Shown here: positions 53,876-63,005 of the stretch, piece after piece | Numbering within the stretch: the stretch's first letter is position 1 | How the letters are laid out: every line of letters begins with the position of its first letter | Assembly: GCF_900162665.1 (NCBI RefSeq) | Contig: NZ_LT727809.1 | Location: 245,539-309,538, forward strand | Direction: 5' to 3' | Length of the DNA stretch: 64,000 nt | Source: Oceanobacillus sojae | GTDB lineage: Bacteria > Bacillota > Bacilli > Bacillales > Amphibacillaceae | Program-made: the position numbers and the translations under genes | Notes under the pieces: model-generated | Told to the model about the DNA's origin: nothing | What the model saw: only the letters and a program-made list of their open reading frames with translations | The model's database searches: none

Positions 53876-54637
53876 TTGAAAGGGCTTTTCTTGACACATT
53901 GCGGACAAGTTCGCAACCATAATGAAGATGCAGGCGGTATTTTTGAAAATAAAACCAGCCAGCCCATTGCGATTATTGCTGATGGCATGGGCGGCCATAA
54001 AGCCGGTGATGTAGCAAGCATGCTGGCTGTTGAAAATATGAAAAAAAGATGGGAAGAAACAGAGGTAGTTCAAAGTCCAAACGATATTGAACAATGGCTT
54101 CAAAGTATAATTAGAGAAACGAATGAGCAAATCTTCCGGAAGTCGCAGGAAAACAAACAGCTGGAAGGAATGGGGACAACACTTGTTGCTGCTGTTATAT
54201 CAGGTAATTCGCTTACCATTGCCCATATTGGGGACAGCCGTTTGTATATTGCGAGAGGAGAGCATGTTGAGCAGCTGACAGAAGATCATTCCTTTGTAAA
54301 TGAGCTTGTAAAAAGAGGAGAAATAACCGAGGGGGACGCGGAAGTTCACCCCTATAAAAATTATATTATCCGTGCGCTGGGAACAGAGGCACGTGTGGAT
54401 ACAGATATAAAAACACTGACCTGGGACGCAGGGGACAGATTATTACTATGCTCGGATGGTTTATCCGATAAGCTCAGCCAGACGGAATTAGCACAGTTTA
54501 TTACAGCAGATAAAGGGATGAATGAGATAGGTCAGGAACTTATTGATTTAGCGAACGAGCGCGGTGGAGAAGATAATATCTCGCTTATATTAATAGCACA
54601 TGACGGTTCAGACTCGGAGGCAGGTGAACCTGCATGA
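53876..54637 (+). CDS. prpC: Protein Ser/Thr phosphatase PrpC (PP2C family)
   Basis: PPM-type metal-dependent phosphatase that reverses PrkC phosphorylation. The 253-residue protein starts at TTG after AAGGGGGGAG. Metal-binding aspartates sit in RNHNEDAGG, DGMGGHKAGDVAS, GDSRLY and CSDGL, plus GGEDNIS. Its stop overlaps the prkC start by 4 bases, the normal kinase-phosphatase pairing in Firmicutes. Confidence 0.94.
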   Translation: MKGLFLTHCGQVRNHNEDAGGIFENKTSQPIAIIADGMGGHKAGDVASMLAVENMKKRWEETEVVQSPNDIEQWLQSIIRETNEQIFRKSQENKQLEGMGTTLVAAVISGNSLTIAHIGDSRLYIARGEHVEQLTEDHSFVNELVKRGEITEGDAEVHPYKNYIIRALGTEARVDTDIKTLTWDAGDRLLLCSDGLSDKLSQTELAQFITADKGMNEIGQELIDLANERGGEDNISLILIAHDGSDSEAGEPA

Positions 54638-56784
54638 ACAAGGGACACTTATTAAATGACCGTTATAAAATCGAAAGAAAAATCGGCGGCGGAGGCATGG
54701 CGAATGTCTTCCTTGCCAGAGATACTATTCTTGACCGTGATGTAGCAGTTAAAGCATTGCGGACGGATTATATTCATGATCAGGAGTTTATTGCCCGTTT
54801 TGACCGGGAGGCACAATCTGCAAGCTCCCTTTCCCACCCGAATATTGTAAATATCTATGATGTTGGCGAGGAAGATCAAACGCTGTATATGGTCATGGAA
54901 TATGTGGAAGGAATGACTTTAAAGGAATATATCCAACAATTTGGACCAGTAGAGGTTCCGCTTGCGCTGGATATTATGAAGCAGATTTCTTCTGCGATTG
55001 CACAAGCACATGAAAATGGTATTATTCATCGTGATATTAAGCCTCAGAATATCTTAATTGATCGTTTTGGTCAGGCGAAGGTAACGGACTTCGGAATTGC
55101 TATGGCTCTTAGTGCCACAGCATTAACACAAACAAATTCTATTTTGGGCTCTGTTCATTATTTGTCGCCAGAGCAGGCGCGGGGCGGCATGGCAACAAAA
55201 AAATCCGATATTTATTCATTGGGAATTGTACTATTTGAATTGTTAACAGGGAAGCTTCCTTTTTCCGGACAGTCCCCTGTATCCATTGCTTTAAAGCATT
55301 TACAAAGCGATACACCGTCTGTTAAAGAGATTAATCCGGATATTCCGCAAAGTGTAGAGAATATTGTGTTACAGGCAACAGCAAAAAATCCATTTTACCG
55401 CTATGCGGATGTCTATCAATTTGAAGCGGCCCTGGAGACAGCACTTTCTCCTGAAAAATTAAATGAAGAGCCGTTTAAGGTTCCGGATGAAGCGGGTGAT
55501 GAGACAAAAGCAATCCCGATTATTACGGATGATGACTTGACCTCAGATGATGAAGCGGGCCAGACTATTGTCCATCAGGCAGATACGGAGCCAACAAAAA
55601 GCTATCCTGATGAAAGCAATGGAAAGAAAAACAATAAGAAAAAGAAGGATAAAAAGAAGCCATCCAGTAAAAAGAAAAAAATAATCTGGATTTCAATTCT
55701 ATTATTATTGCTTATTGGTATCGGCACTGCAGCCGTTGTGTATGCTATGCAGCCGAAAGATGTTACGATAGATGATTTTACCAATCAGCCGGCTGATGAA
55801 GCAAAAGAGGCGCTGGAAAGCAAGAAACTGACTGTGGAAACAGAAGAGGTCAATTCGGATGAGATTGAATCAGGATATGTTGAAAGAACAGACCCTGTTG
55901 CCGGAAGAACGGTCAAGGAAGGATCGACCATAACCCTGTTTGTCAGCCAGGGGCCTGAACAAGTGGAATTTGATGATTACGTTGGAGAAGATTTTGAAGA
56001 AGTCAAAGAAGAGTTGGATCAAAAAGGATTTAATGTGGATGAGATTACACCGTTTGAAAGATATTCTGATCAACCGGTGGGTGAAATTATTTCTCAAGTT
56101 CAGCCCGATCCGGGGACATCTGTAGTGCCTGCTGATACAAAAGTGATTTTTGAAGTCAGTGCCGGACCGGAAATGGTGAGCCTGAATAATTTGACAGGAA
56201 TGAATGAAGAGGAAGTAAAGGCTTATTTAGATCGTAATGAACTAAGCATAAATCAGCATGAGGAGCATTCCGATAGTGTCGAGGAGGGACTGGTCAGCAG
56301 TCAATCTCCTGAATCCGGAACGGAGGTAGAAAAAGGATCGACAGTAGATGTTTATTTCTCTCTTGGACCGGAAGAGGAACCACCGCGGTCGCATTCTGTT
56401 TCTTTCACGGTTATGTACACGCTGGATGAAGAAAACTCTGAATCTGGAGAAGAATCATCTGGGGATGAAAATAATGAAGAAGATCAAAATGAGGAAACAA
56501 ACGAAGAAAATGCCGATGAAGGTAACGAAAACAATGAAAATACAGACGAAGGAAATGAAGAAAATACTGAAAACCAGGAGTCTGGAGAACAAATAGTCCG
56601 AATTTATATCGGTGATGCCAATAACGACATCTCAGATGTATATGAAGAACAAGCCATCACAGGAGATACGGAGGTACGTTTTACACTGACCATTGCTCAG
56701 GGAACTGATGCAGAGTATCGAATTACCAGAGATGATGAGACAGTTGCTGAGAGGACTGTATCCTATGAGGGAGAGGAAGAGTAG
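54634..56784 (+). CDS. prkC: PASTA-domain Ser/Thr kinase PrkC
   Basis: Membrane kinase that senses peptidoglycan fragments or lipid II and phosphorylates growth and germination targets. The 716-residue protein has the N-terminal kinase with the glycine loop IGGGGMANVF, Lys40, catalytic Asp134 in HRDIKPQN and Asp152 in DFG. A lysine-rich juxtamembrane stretch leads to one helix (about 350-372), then three PASTA repeats (about 373-580). A long E/N-rich segment (about 590-650) and a final beta-like domain follow; these are longer than usual. It is immediately followed by rsgA. Confidence 0.95.
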   Translation: MNKGHLLNDRYKIERKIGGGGMANVFLARDTILDRDVAVKALRTDYIHDQEFIARFDREAQSASSLSHPNIVNIYDVGEEDQTLYMVMEYVEGMTLKEYIQQFGPVEVPLALDIMKQISSAIAQAHENGIIHRDIKPQNILIDRFGQAKVTDFGIAMALSATALTQTNSILGSVHYLSPEQARGGMATKKSDIYSLGIVLFELLTGKLPFSGQSPVSIALKHLQSDTPSVKEINPDIPQSVENIVLQATAKNPFYRYADVYQFEAALETALSPEKLNEEPFKVPDEAGDETKAIPIITDDDLTSDDEAGQTIVHQADTEPTKSYPDESNGKKNNKKKKDKKKPSSKKKKIIWISILLLLLIGIGTAAVVYAMQPKDVTIDDFTNQPADEAKEALESKKLTVETEEVNSDEIESGYVERTDPVAGRTVKEGSTITLFVSQGPEQVEFDDYVGEDFEEVKEELDQKGFNVDEITPFERYSDQPVGEIISQVQPDPGTSVVPADTKVIFEVSAGPEMVSLNNLTGMNEEEVKAYLDRNELSINQHEEHSDSVEEGLVSSQSPESGTEVEKGSTVDVYFSLGPEEEPPRSHSVSFTVMYTLDEENSESGEESSGDENNEEDQNEETNEENADEGNENNENTDEGNEENTENQESGEQIVRIYIGDANNDISDVYEEQAITGDTEVRFTLTIAQGTDAEYRITRDDETVAERTVSYEGEEE

Positions 56785-57666
56785 ATGGCAGTAGGCAGAA
56801 TTATTAAAGCATTAAGCGGCTTCTACTACGTACAGTCAAATGAAGGAATTTATGCCTGCAAGGGGAGGGGTCTTTTTCGAAATAAAAAAATCTCCCCGTT
56901 AGTCGGTGATTATGTAGAATTTGAAATCCGTAACGAAGATGAAGGCTATATTATGAAAATAAAAGACAGGTCGAATGAACTGATTCGGCCTCCTATTGCT
57001 AATATTGATCAGGTATGTATTGTTAATGCAGCCACTTCACCGGATTTTAATGCGTTATTACTTGACCGATTTCTTGTCCTTGTAGAATCCAAGCATATTC
57101 AGCCTTTAATTTTTATTACAAAAATGGATTTAGCGACACCTCAGGAAGCAGCCAGAATTGAGGAATATCAAACAGCCTATCAGCATATTGGCTATGAAGT
57201 GAAACTATTATCTTCGAAAGAGCCGGAATGGATCTCTGAAGTAATACCTTATTTCAAAGATAAGGTTTCCGTATTTGCCGGCCAGTCCGGAGTAGGTAAG
57301 TCAACCCTGTTAAATACACTTGATCCTAATTTGTTTATAGAAACAGCGGAGATATCTAAAAGTCTCGGGAGGGGAAAGCATACAACAAGACACGTTGAGC
57401 TTTTGGCAATTGGCGAAGGCCTGGTAGCTGATACACCAGGGTTTAGCGCATTAGAGTTTTCTGATTTAGAGGCCGAGGATTTAGGTGTTTGTTTTCCGGA
57501 AATAAGGCTCCATATGTCAGATTGCAAGTTCAGAGGCTGTCTGCATGATAAAGAACCTAAATGTGCCGTAAAAACAGCTGTTGATGATGGTACTATAGCT
57601 GAATTCCGGTATAATCATTATTTACGATTTTTGGAAGAAATTAAAACAAGAAAGCCGAGGTATTAA
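56785..57666 (+). CDS. rsgA: Small ribosomal subunit maturation GTPase RsgA
   Basis: Circularly permuted GTPase (CpgA/YloQ) for late 30S assembly; in B. subtilis it is a PrkC substrate, which fits its adjacency. The 293-residue product has an OB-fold (1-65), a GTPase domain with the permuted order: G4 TKMD (about 112), then G1 GQSGVGKST (166-174), then G3 DTPG, and a C-terminal zinc finger with Cys/His in CKFRGCLHDKEPKC. The ATG directly follows the prkC stop. Confidence 0.95.
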   Translation: MAVGRIIKALSGFYYVQSNEGIYACKGRGLFRNKKISPLVGDYVEFEIRNEDEGYIMKIKDRSNELIRPPIANIDQVCIVNAATSPDFNALLLDRFLVLVESKHIQPLIFITKMDLATPQEAARIEEYQTAYQHIGYEVKLLSSKEPEWISEVIPYFKDKVSVFAGQSGVGKSTLLNTLDPNLFIETAEISKSLGRGKHTTRHVELLAIGEGLVADTPGFSALEFSDLEAEDLGVCFPEIRLHMSDCKFRGCLHDKEPKCAVKTAVDDGTIAEFRYNHYLRFLEEIKTRKPRY

Positions 57667-58322
57667 TGATGACAAAAATAGCACCCTCTATTTTATCAGC
57701 AGATTTTGCAAAGCTTGGAGAAGAGATTAAAGAGGTGGAGCAAGCCGGAGCTGATTACATCCATGTTGATGTGATGGATGGACATTTTGTTCCTAATATT
57801 ACAATCGGTCCTTTAATAGCAGATGCTATTAAGCCAATTACCAATGTGCCGTTGGATGTCCATTTAATGATAGAAAACCCGGATGCGTATATACCGCAAT
57901 TTGCTAAAAGTGCGTCTATTATTACCGTTCATCAGGAAGCATGTGTGCATCTGCACAGGACATTACAATTGATTCGTTCTCATGGCGTAAAACCGGGAGT
58001 AGTAATTAATCCGGGAACACCGGCAGAAATGATTAAACCCGTTTTAACAGAAGTGGATCTTGTATTATTAATGACAGTAAATCCTGGGTTTGGAGGACAA
58101 TCCTTTATTAAAGAGGTAGTTCCTAAAATTGTACAAATTGCAGCATGGCGTGAAGAAATGGGCTTACATTTCGAAATCGAAATTGACGGAGGAGTTAATG
58201 AGGTAACAGCTCCGATCTGTACTGAAAATGGTGCAGATGTATTAGTCGCTGGAAGTGCTGTTTTTAACCAGAGTAATCGAAAAGAAGCTATTGACCTGAT
58301 TCGCAAGAGTGCAGAGAAATAA
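57666..58322 (+). CDS. rpe: Ribulose-phosphate 3-epimerase
   Basis: Interconverts ribulose 5-phosphate and xylulose 5-phosphate in the pentose phosphate pathway. The 218-residue TIM barrel has APSILSADFA, HVDVMDGHFVPNIT with metal-binding His and Asp, VHLMIENP, and the phosphate-binding NPGFGGQSFI with DGGVN. Its start overlaps the rsgA stop by one base, and its stop shares one base with thiN. Confidence 0.96.
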   Translation: MMTKIAPSILSADFAKLGEEIKEVEQAGADYIHVDVMDGHFVPNITIGPLIADAIKPITNVPLDVHLMIENPDAYIPQFAKSASIITVHQEACVHLHRTLQLIRSHGVKPGVVINPGTPAEMIKPVLTEVDLVLLMTVNPGFGGQSFIKEVVPKIVQIAAWREEMGLHFEIEIDGGVNEVTAPICTENGADVLVAGSAVFNQSNRKEAIDLIRKSAEK

Positions 58323-58969
58323 TGAAACGTGTTGGTATTGTGGGAAATGGTCCTAAAGAGCAATTACCCAATCTTTTAGACTATCAGGAGGAGATGGACT
58401 TTTGGATTGGTGCTGATCGGGGAGCGCTTTATTTAGCAGAACAAGGAATAACGATTGATGTCGCACTGGGAGATTTTGATTCTGTCTCTGAAAATGAGTA
58501 TGCTATAATCGAAAAGCATGCTAAGTTATTTGATAAACACCCAGTGATGAAGAACCAGACAGATTTAGAGATTGCTATTGATATGGGGTTAGAAAAAGAA
58601 GCGGATCATTTTTTTCTTTTTGGTGTAACTGGAGGCAGACTAGACCATACATTGATGAATATCCAATTGCTATATCCATTATTACAGCAGGGAAAACGTG
58701 CTGTTATTATTGATAAAGGGAATTATATGGAAATATTTGAACCAGGTACATATTCCGTTGAACTGGATGGATATTTCTATATTTCTTTTTTAGCATTTAC
58801 TCCTGAGATTGCCGGATTAACATTGACAGGTTTTTTATATCCGTTAGAGAATCAAACGATACATTGGGGATCTTCTTTATGTATATCTAACGAGCTTAGT
58901 CAAAAAAAAGGTACTTTTTCTTTCTGTAAAGGCATACTAATACTAGTAAAGAGTTTTGATGCAGTTTAA
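58322..58969 (+). CDS. thiN: Thiamine pyrophosphokinase
   Basis: Makes thiamine pyrophosphate from thiamine and ATP. The 215-residue protein has an N-terminal catalytic domain with IGADRGALYL, LGDFDSV, KNQTDLE, and GVTGGRLDHTL, followed by a smaller beta domain. It begins at the last base of the rpe stop codon and closes a run of overlapping genes from prpC onwards. spoVM lies 42 bases downstream. Confidence 0.93.
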   Translation: MKRVGIVGNGPKEQLPNLLDYQEEMDFWIGADRGALYLAEQGITIDVALGDFDSVSENEYAIIEKHAKLFDKHPVMKNQTDLEIAIDMGLEKEADHFFLFGVTGGRLDHTLMNIQLLYPLLQQGKRAVIIDKGNYMEIFEPGTYSVELDGYFYISFLAFTPEIAGLTLTGFLYPLENQTIHWGSSLCISNELSQKKGTFSFCKGILILVKSFDAV

Positions 58970-59011
58970 CTAGAAGCAAACAGGATGGTTAAACAGGGAG
59001 GGCCTTTATAA

Positions 59012-59095
59012 ATGAAATTCTATACGATTAAGCTTCCTAAGTTTGTAGGCGGGTTTGTTAAAGTCATCATTGGTGTATTCAAAAAAGAAAAGTAA
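59012..59095 (+). CDS. spoVM: Stage V sporulation protein M (27 codons)
   Basis: Tiny amphipathic-helix protein that recognises the convex forespore membrane and anchors the coat scaffold SpoIVA. The ORF codes for 27 residues starting MKFYTIKLPKFVGGFVK and ending KKEK, one residue longer than the 26-residue B. subtilis protein. Pro9, essential for the helix shape in that species, is conserved. GGGAGGG lies 8 bases upstream and a terminator follows 6 bases after the stop. Order thiN-spoVM-rpmB matches B. subtilis. Confidence 0.95.
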   Translation: MKFYTIKLPKFVGGFVKVIIGVFKKEK

Positions 59096-59100
59096 TAGTA

Positions 59101-59139
59101 AACGAGCTTTTGTCACAGATGGCAAAAGCTCGTTTTTTA
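59101..59139 (+). terminator. Terminator after spoVM
   Basis: AACGAGCTTTTG (59101-59112) pairs with CAAAAGCTCGTT (59123-59134), then T tract. Confidence 0.92.
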
Positions 59140-59342
59140 GGATACTTGAACCATTTATAAATGTAATAAGAACGAGTTATAAGCTAGTACTTGCCTGTAT
59201 TATTTTCTGTCAATACGCGGTTTGATTCATTCGTGTGAATCTGGCTCATCATACTGCGTAAATGGATTAAGGGCACATATCAGGTCAAAGAGAAATTCTT
59301 TAGTTTAAACTTATATAAATTGAGATAAACCTTTCTATACAG

Positions 59343-59374
59343 CAAAAAAACACCATGTAATTATGGTGTTTTTA
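59343..59374 (-). terminator. Terminator of rpmB (minus strand)
   Basis: AAAACACCAT pairs with ATGGTGTTTT around a short loop, with A-rich and T-rich ends. It lies about 26 bases beyond the rpmB stop on the minus strand and may act in both directions. Confidence 0.8.
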
Positions 59375-59399
59375 GGGCATATGCACATATTTTCGTATA

Positions 59400-59588
59400 T
59401 TATACACGTTCTACTTTGCCTGATTTTAATGCACGAGCAGATACATATACTTTCTTCGGTTTTCCATCTACCATGATACGTACTTTTTGTACATTTGCTT
59501 TCCAATTACGCTTGTTGGAATTCATAGCGTGAGAACGTTGGTTACCACTACGTGTTTGGCGTCCAGTTACAACACATTTTCTAGCCAT
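59400..59588 (-). CDS. rpmB: 50S ribosomal protein L28
   Basis: Ribosomal large subunit protein L28 of 62 residues, beginning [10 protein letters not shown] with the family motif [29 protein letters not shown] precedes the start on the minus strand. Only one cysteine (Cys5) is evident, so this is the zinc-free type. Minus orientation between spoVM and yloU is the same as in B. subtilis. Confidence 0.97.
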   Translation of the reverse strand: MARKCVVTGRQTRSGNQRSHAMNSNKRNWKANVQKVRIMVDGKPKKVYVSARALKSGKVERV

Positions 59589-59758
59589 GTTATTCCCTCC
59601 TTACATTCCAAAATCAGTATACCACTAACTTAATTTATCATAACTCACCCGATATTGCAATTGAATCTTTTTATTATCACGAGAGAAGCTAAAACAAATA
59701 GATTTCAAATCATTATATTTTACTCTTTTGAAATGCTGTTTTGTTAAATAAGTAACTC

Positions 59759-60257
59759 AACTTTCGTATCTGAGAATAGACATCTATACCTTACCTTACA
59801 AGGATAAGCATGTTCTTCATTATCCTGCTTGCATTTTGTCACCTTTTTATTGAAATGGAGATTGTGTATAGATCCGCTCCGACCAACCACTACGCTTTCC
59901 GACGTACAGGACGTACTAGTGCAGACGTTGCAACAACTCTTTTCGATGGGGTGAGTAATCGCAACCCCAGGACGTTGCGATCTTAGTCTGCCATGGGGAC
60001 GGCTTCAGCTAACTTGAAAAGAAAACCGCTTTTCAAGTGGATCTTCAGCTCGCCCTGTTCCCATAGGAGTCTACGTGGTTGGTCTGCGCTTAGTTAGGCT
60101 TCTACAGCGCATGAAAGAAATCATATCCTGGATGGAGTTGGATGAAATAATTGCTTTTTGCTTGTTGAAAAGATTATTTTAGTGTTTTAAATGGTTGATT
60201 TGCAATTTAAATAATAATACGGCATGAATAGTAAATATCGGGAATAGCTTTCATGAA
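59759..60257 (+). repeat. Dispersed intergenic repeat, family A copy 3
   Basis: About 499 bp in the same orientation as copy 1. Outer arms GACCAACCAC (59881-59890) and GTGGTTGGTC (60075-60084) are perfect. The inner hairpin CTTGAAAAG/CTTTTCAAG is at 60013-60037 between CTTCAGCTAA and GGATCTTCAG. A shorter insert (59901-59991) carries one micro-unit bracketed by GACGTTGC at 59924-59931 and 59971-59978; the other site shows only GACGTAC-AG-GACGTAC (59901-59916). Confidence 0.9.
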
Positions 60258-60616
60258 TAGAAAGTAATCGTGACCGGACATTTTTATTTATGCCCCGAAA
60301 AATATGTTTTTAACTGGTCTAATTTCTATTGGCTCCGTTGTACTAAACAGTATAGAGCCCCCTTCCAGCGGAGGCGGACCGTTTTGCTTTCCTAGGGGCA
60401 TGCTCTTCAGCTAACTTTTGCCAAGAAGACCACTTGGCAAAAGTGGATCTTCAGATGATGCTATTCCCTCAGGAGTCAAAACGGTCCGCCGCAGCGGTGG
60501 CCTTACACGTTACCTGCTTTCTAGATAAAGTTTATGCTTTGTCAAGAGATAGATGGAAGGACTGATCAACACCTGTCTCTATGGTAAGCAAGTTATTTTT
60601 TAAGGTGCGAAAGTTG
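60250..60616. repeat. Related diverged repeat, family B
   Basis: About 367 bp adjoining copy 3. It has perfect 14-bp outer arms GGCGGACCGTTTTG (60373-60386) and CAAAACGGTCCGCC (60477-60490), and an 11-bp inner hairpin CTTTTGCCAAG (60415-60425) with CTTGGCAAAAG (60433-60443). It shares GCTTTCC, GGGG, CTTCAGCTAACTT, AAGTGGATCTTCAG and AGGAGTC with family A, though the stem sequences differ completely. Its right end, GGTGCGAAAGTTGAGTAA, is an inverted copy of the family A left end. Confidence 0.8.
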
Positions 60617-60676
60617 AGTAAGTAATAAAGAAAAATTGCTTGACAGATGAATAAAAATAATCCATTGTAATAGTGG

Positions 60677-60700
60677 AGTTTTTCTTCATGAAGAAAAACT
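60677..60700. repeat. Perfect 24-bp palindrome
   Basis: AGTTTTTC, TTCATGAA and GAAAAACT form a fully self-complementary sequence downstream of the repeats and upstream of yloU. Without a T tract it is not a classical terminator; it may be a protein site or a hairpin end. Confidence 0.55.
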
Positions 60701-60770
60701 TATAGGGGATAGCGGAGGCGCAGGTTTTCCGATTCCCGCAGGCTTACTTTTAAAATCACAAAGCGTATAG

Positions 60771-60776
60771 TATAAT
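60771..60776 (+). promoter_or_regulatory. Candidate promoter for yloU-yloV
   Basis: TATAAT stands about 110 bases before yloU. The -35 region (TTTTAA around 60748) is weak. TTGACA at 60640 is not at a proper distance from any -10. Confidence 0.4.
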
Positions 60777-60885
60777 CTTAAGCATAAATAGTTGAGAAAT
60801 TGAAAATATCAGGACGTAAAGTCTGAAAAGATGATACTGTATATTATTTGATGAATCATAATTCGTAATAAAAGGAGCTGTAGTT

Positions 60886-61248
60886 ATGTCAATAGAGTTA
60901 CATACGAACGATGGACTCGTAACGATAACAACAGATGTTATTGCAACAATAGCTGGTGGAACAGCTGTTGAATGCTATGGAATTGTAGGAATGGCTTCTA
61001 AAAGTCAAATTAAAGATAATATTGCAGAGATACTGCGTAAAGAAAATTATTCCAAGGGAATTGTTGTTCGCCAGGAAGACGGAAAGCTACATATTGATTT
61101 GTACATTATTGTAAGCTATGGAACCAAAATTTCTGAGGTGGCGCATAATGTCCAATCGCAGGTGAAATATACGCTTAGTCAATCTCTTGGCTTAGAAATT
61201 GATTCGGTAAATATATTTATTCAAGGTGTCCGGGTAGAAAAGGAATAA
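60886..61248 (+). CDS. yloU: Asp23/Gls24 family envelope stress response protein
   Basis: Protein of 120 residues in the Asp23/Gls24 family, corresponding to yloU. Members of the family are abundant and linked with membrane or alkaline stress; the molecular role is unclear. Visible features are the GTAVECYGIVGMA segment and the middle HIDLYIIVSYG strand. GAGC with AAAGGAG lies upstream. It stands 19 bases before yloV, as in other bacilli. Confidence 0.9.
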   Translation: MSIELHTNDGLVTITTDVIATIAGGTAVECYGIVGMASKSQIKDNIAEILRKENYSKGIVVRQEDGKLHIDLYIIVSYGTKISEVAHNVQSQVKYTLSQSLGLEIDSVNIFIQGVRVEKE

Positions 61249-61267
61249 AGCAGAAGGAGGAGAAGAT

Positions 61268-62926
61268 GTGGTAGTCGATAAAATTAATGCAGCGTTATTA
61301 TCGCAGATGGTGCTGACGGGAGCTTACCATCTTTCAAATAATGCACAAAAAATTGACGCTTTAAATGTATTCCCTGTTCCTGACGGGGATACTGGAACAA
61401 ATATGAATTTGACAATTACTTCTGGAGCAAATGAAGTAAAAAAACTGGATACGGATAAAGTTTATGAAGTTACCAGTGCATTTGCAAAAGGATTACTGAT
61501 GGGGGCCAGAGGAAATTCCGGAGTGATTTTATCACAGATTTTCCGCGGCTTTGCAAGAGCGTGTGAAGGTAAAGAAGAACTCTCTGTAAAAGATTTTGCT
61601 GCGGCTTTTGAAGGCGCTGTTAATACAGCTTATAAAGCAGTTATGAAGCCTGTGGAAGGTACGATTCTCACCGTAGCGAAAGACGCAGGAAACAAAGCAT
61701 CGGAAATCGTGGATCATGATTTAGATATCATTGAATTTATGGAAGAAATATTAAAAGAAGCAAAAGCATCATTAAAGCGTACACCGGACTTATTGCCGAT
61801 TTTGAAAGAAGTAGGAGTAGTTGATTCCGGTGGACAAGGCTTAGTGACCATCTATGAAGGATTTTTGGCTGCTTTAAAAGGAGAAGAACTCCCGGAAGAG
61901 TCTGATGCCGATAATAAAATGGAAGAAATGGTTAACGCAGAGCATCATAAAATAACACAGGACTTTATGAACACAGAGGACATTGTATATGGATATTGTA
62001 CGGAGTTTATGGTGAAGTTAGAAGAGGAAAAATTAAAACAGCACCCATTTGATGAAACAGCTTTTCGTAATGAATTAAGCGAGTGGGGAGACTCTCTGCT
62101 GGTTGTTTCTGATGATGATATTGTAAAAGTCCATGTACATGCAGAATCACCGGGGACATGCTTAAATCTGGCTCAGCAGTATGGCAGCCTGATTAATTTG
62201 AAAATCGAAAATATGCGTGAACAGCATACAGCTATTGTTGGAGATAAAAATGAAAAGCCAAAAGAAAAATCTGCTTATGGTATTGTTACTGTAGCAATGG
62301 GAAATGGTCTGAAGGAGCTATTTGAGAATCTCGGAGTTGCCGTGGTAATTGAAGGCGGACAAACAATGAACCCGAGTACCAAGGACATCACTGATGCGAT
62401 AGAAAAAGCAAATGCAGAAAAAATCATTATCCTTCCCAACAATAAAAATATCCAAATGGCAGCTGAGCAGGCAGCCGAACTGGCTGGTGACCATGTCAAA
62501 GTGGTACCGACAAAAACAATTCCTCAAGGTATTAGCGCTATGCTTGTTTTCCATCCGGAAGCATCTTTAGAGGAGAATAAATCTGCAATGGAAGAAGCAG
62601 GAAAACAAGTACGAAGCGGACAGGTCACCTATGCAGTAAGAGATACTCAAATTGATGGGATTGATATTGCTAAAGGACATTTCATGGGAATAGATGAGGG
62701 TAAGATTGTAACCACACATAAGGATAAGCAGCAAGCAGCCCGGGACCTTATTGACAAAATGATTTCTGATGACAGCGAGATAGTAACAATTCTTTCAGGA
62801 GAAGATGTGTCAGAAGAAGAGGTCGAAGCATTAGAATCCTATGTGGAAGAGAAATACGATGAACTGGAAGTAGAAGTCCATCGGGGCGAACAGCCCATCT
62901 ATTCTTATATATTTTCTGTAGAATAA
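61268..62926 (+). CDS. DAK2/DegV-type kinase, fatty acid kinase FakA-like (YloV)
   Basis: Kinase domain protein that, with FakB lipid-binding proteins, phosphorylates exogenous fatty acids in Firmicutes. The 552-residue product starts at GTG after AAGGAGGAG. The N-terminal DhaL-type domain (about 1-200) has NVFPVPDGDTGTNMNLT, GARGNSGVILSQIFRG and DSGGQGLV; a middle domain (about 240-320) and a C-terminal DegV-like region follow. It forms the second gene of the yloU-yloV pair; terminator at 63006. Confidence 0.9.
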   Translation: MVVDKINAALLSQMVLTGAYHLSNNAQKIDALNVFPVPDGDTGTNMNLTITSGANEVKKLDTDKVYEVTSAFAKGLLMGARGNSGVILSQIFRGFARACEGKEELSVKDFAAAFEGAVNTAYKAVMKPVEGTILTVAKDAGNKASEIVDHDLDIIEFMEEILKEAKASLKRTPDLLPILKEVGVVDSGGQGLVTIYEGFLAALKGEELPEESDADNKMEEMVNAEHHKITQDFMNTEDIVYGYCTEFMVKLEEEKLKQHPFDETAFRNELSEWGDSLLVVSDDDIVKVHVHAESPGTCLNLAQQYGSLINLKIENMREQHTAIVGDKNEKPKEKSAYGIVTVAMGNGLKELFENLGVAVVIEGGQTMNPSTKDITDAIEKANAEKIIILPNNKNIQMAAEQAAELAGDHVKVVPTKTIPQGISAMLVFHPEASLEENKSAMEEAGKQVRSGQVTYAVRDTQIDGIDIAKGHFMGIDEGKIVTTHKDKQQAARDLIDKMISDDSEIVTILSGEDVSEEEVEALESYVEEKYDELEVEVHRGEQPIYSYIFSVE

Positions 62927-63005
62927 GGATAAAACTTCAGTGCTCAAAGGCTGGGTGAAAGGGTCCCGGCTAAAAGAATAATTTATAATTTTTTTAACTG
63001 ATATA

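Noticed and set aside
59759-60616. Insertion sequence with transposase
   Set aside because: No frame of useful length or transposase motif is present; the region is only repeats and hairpins.
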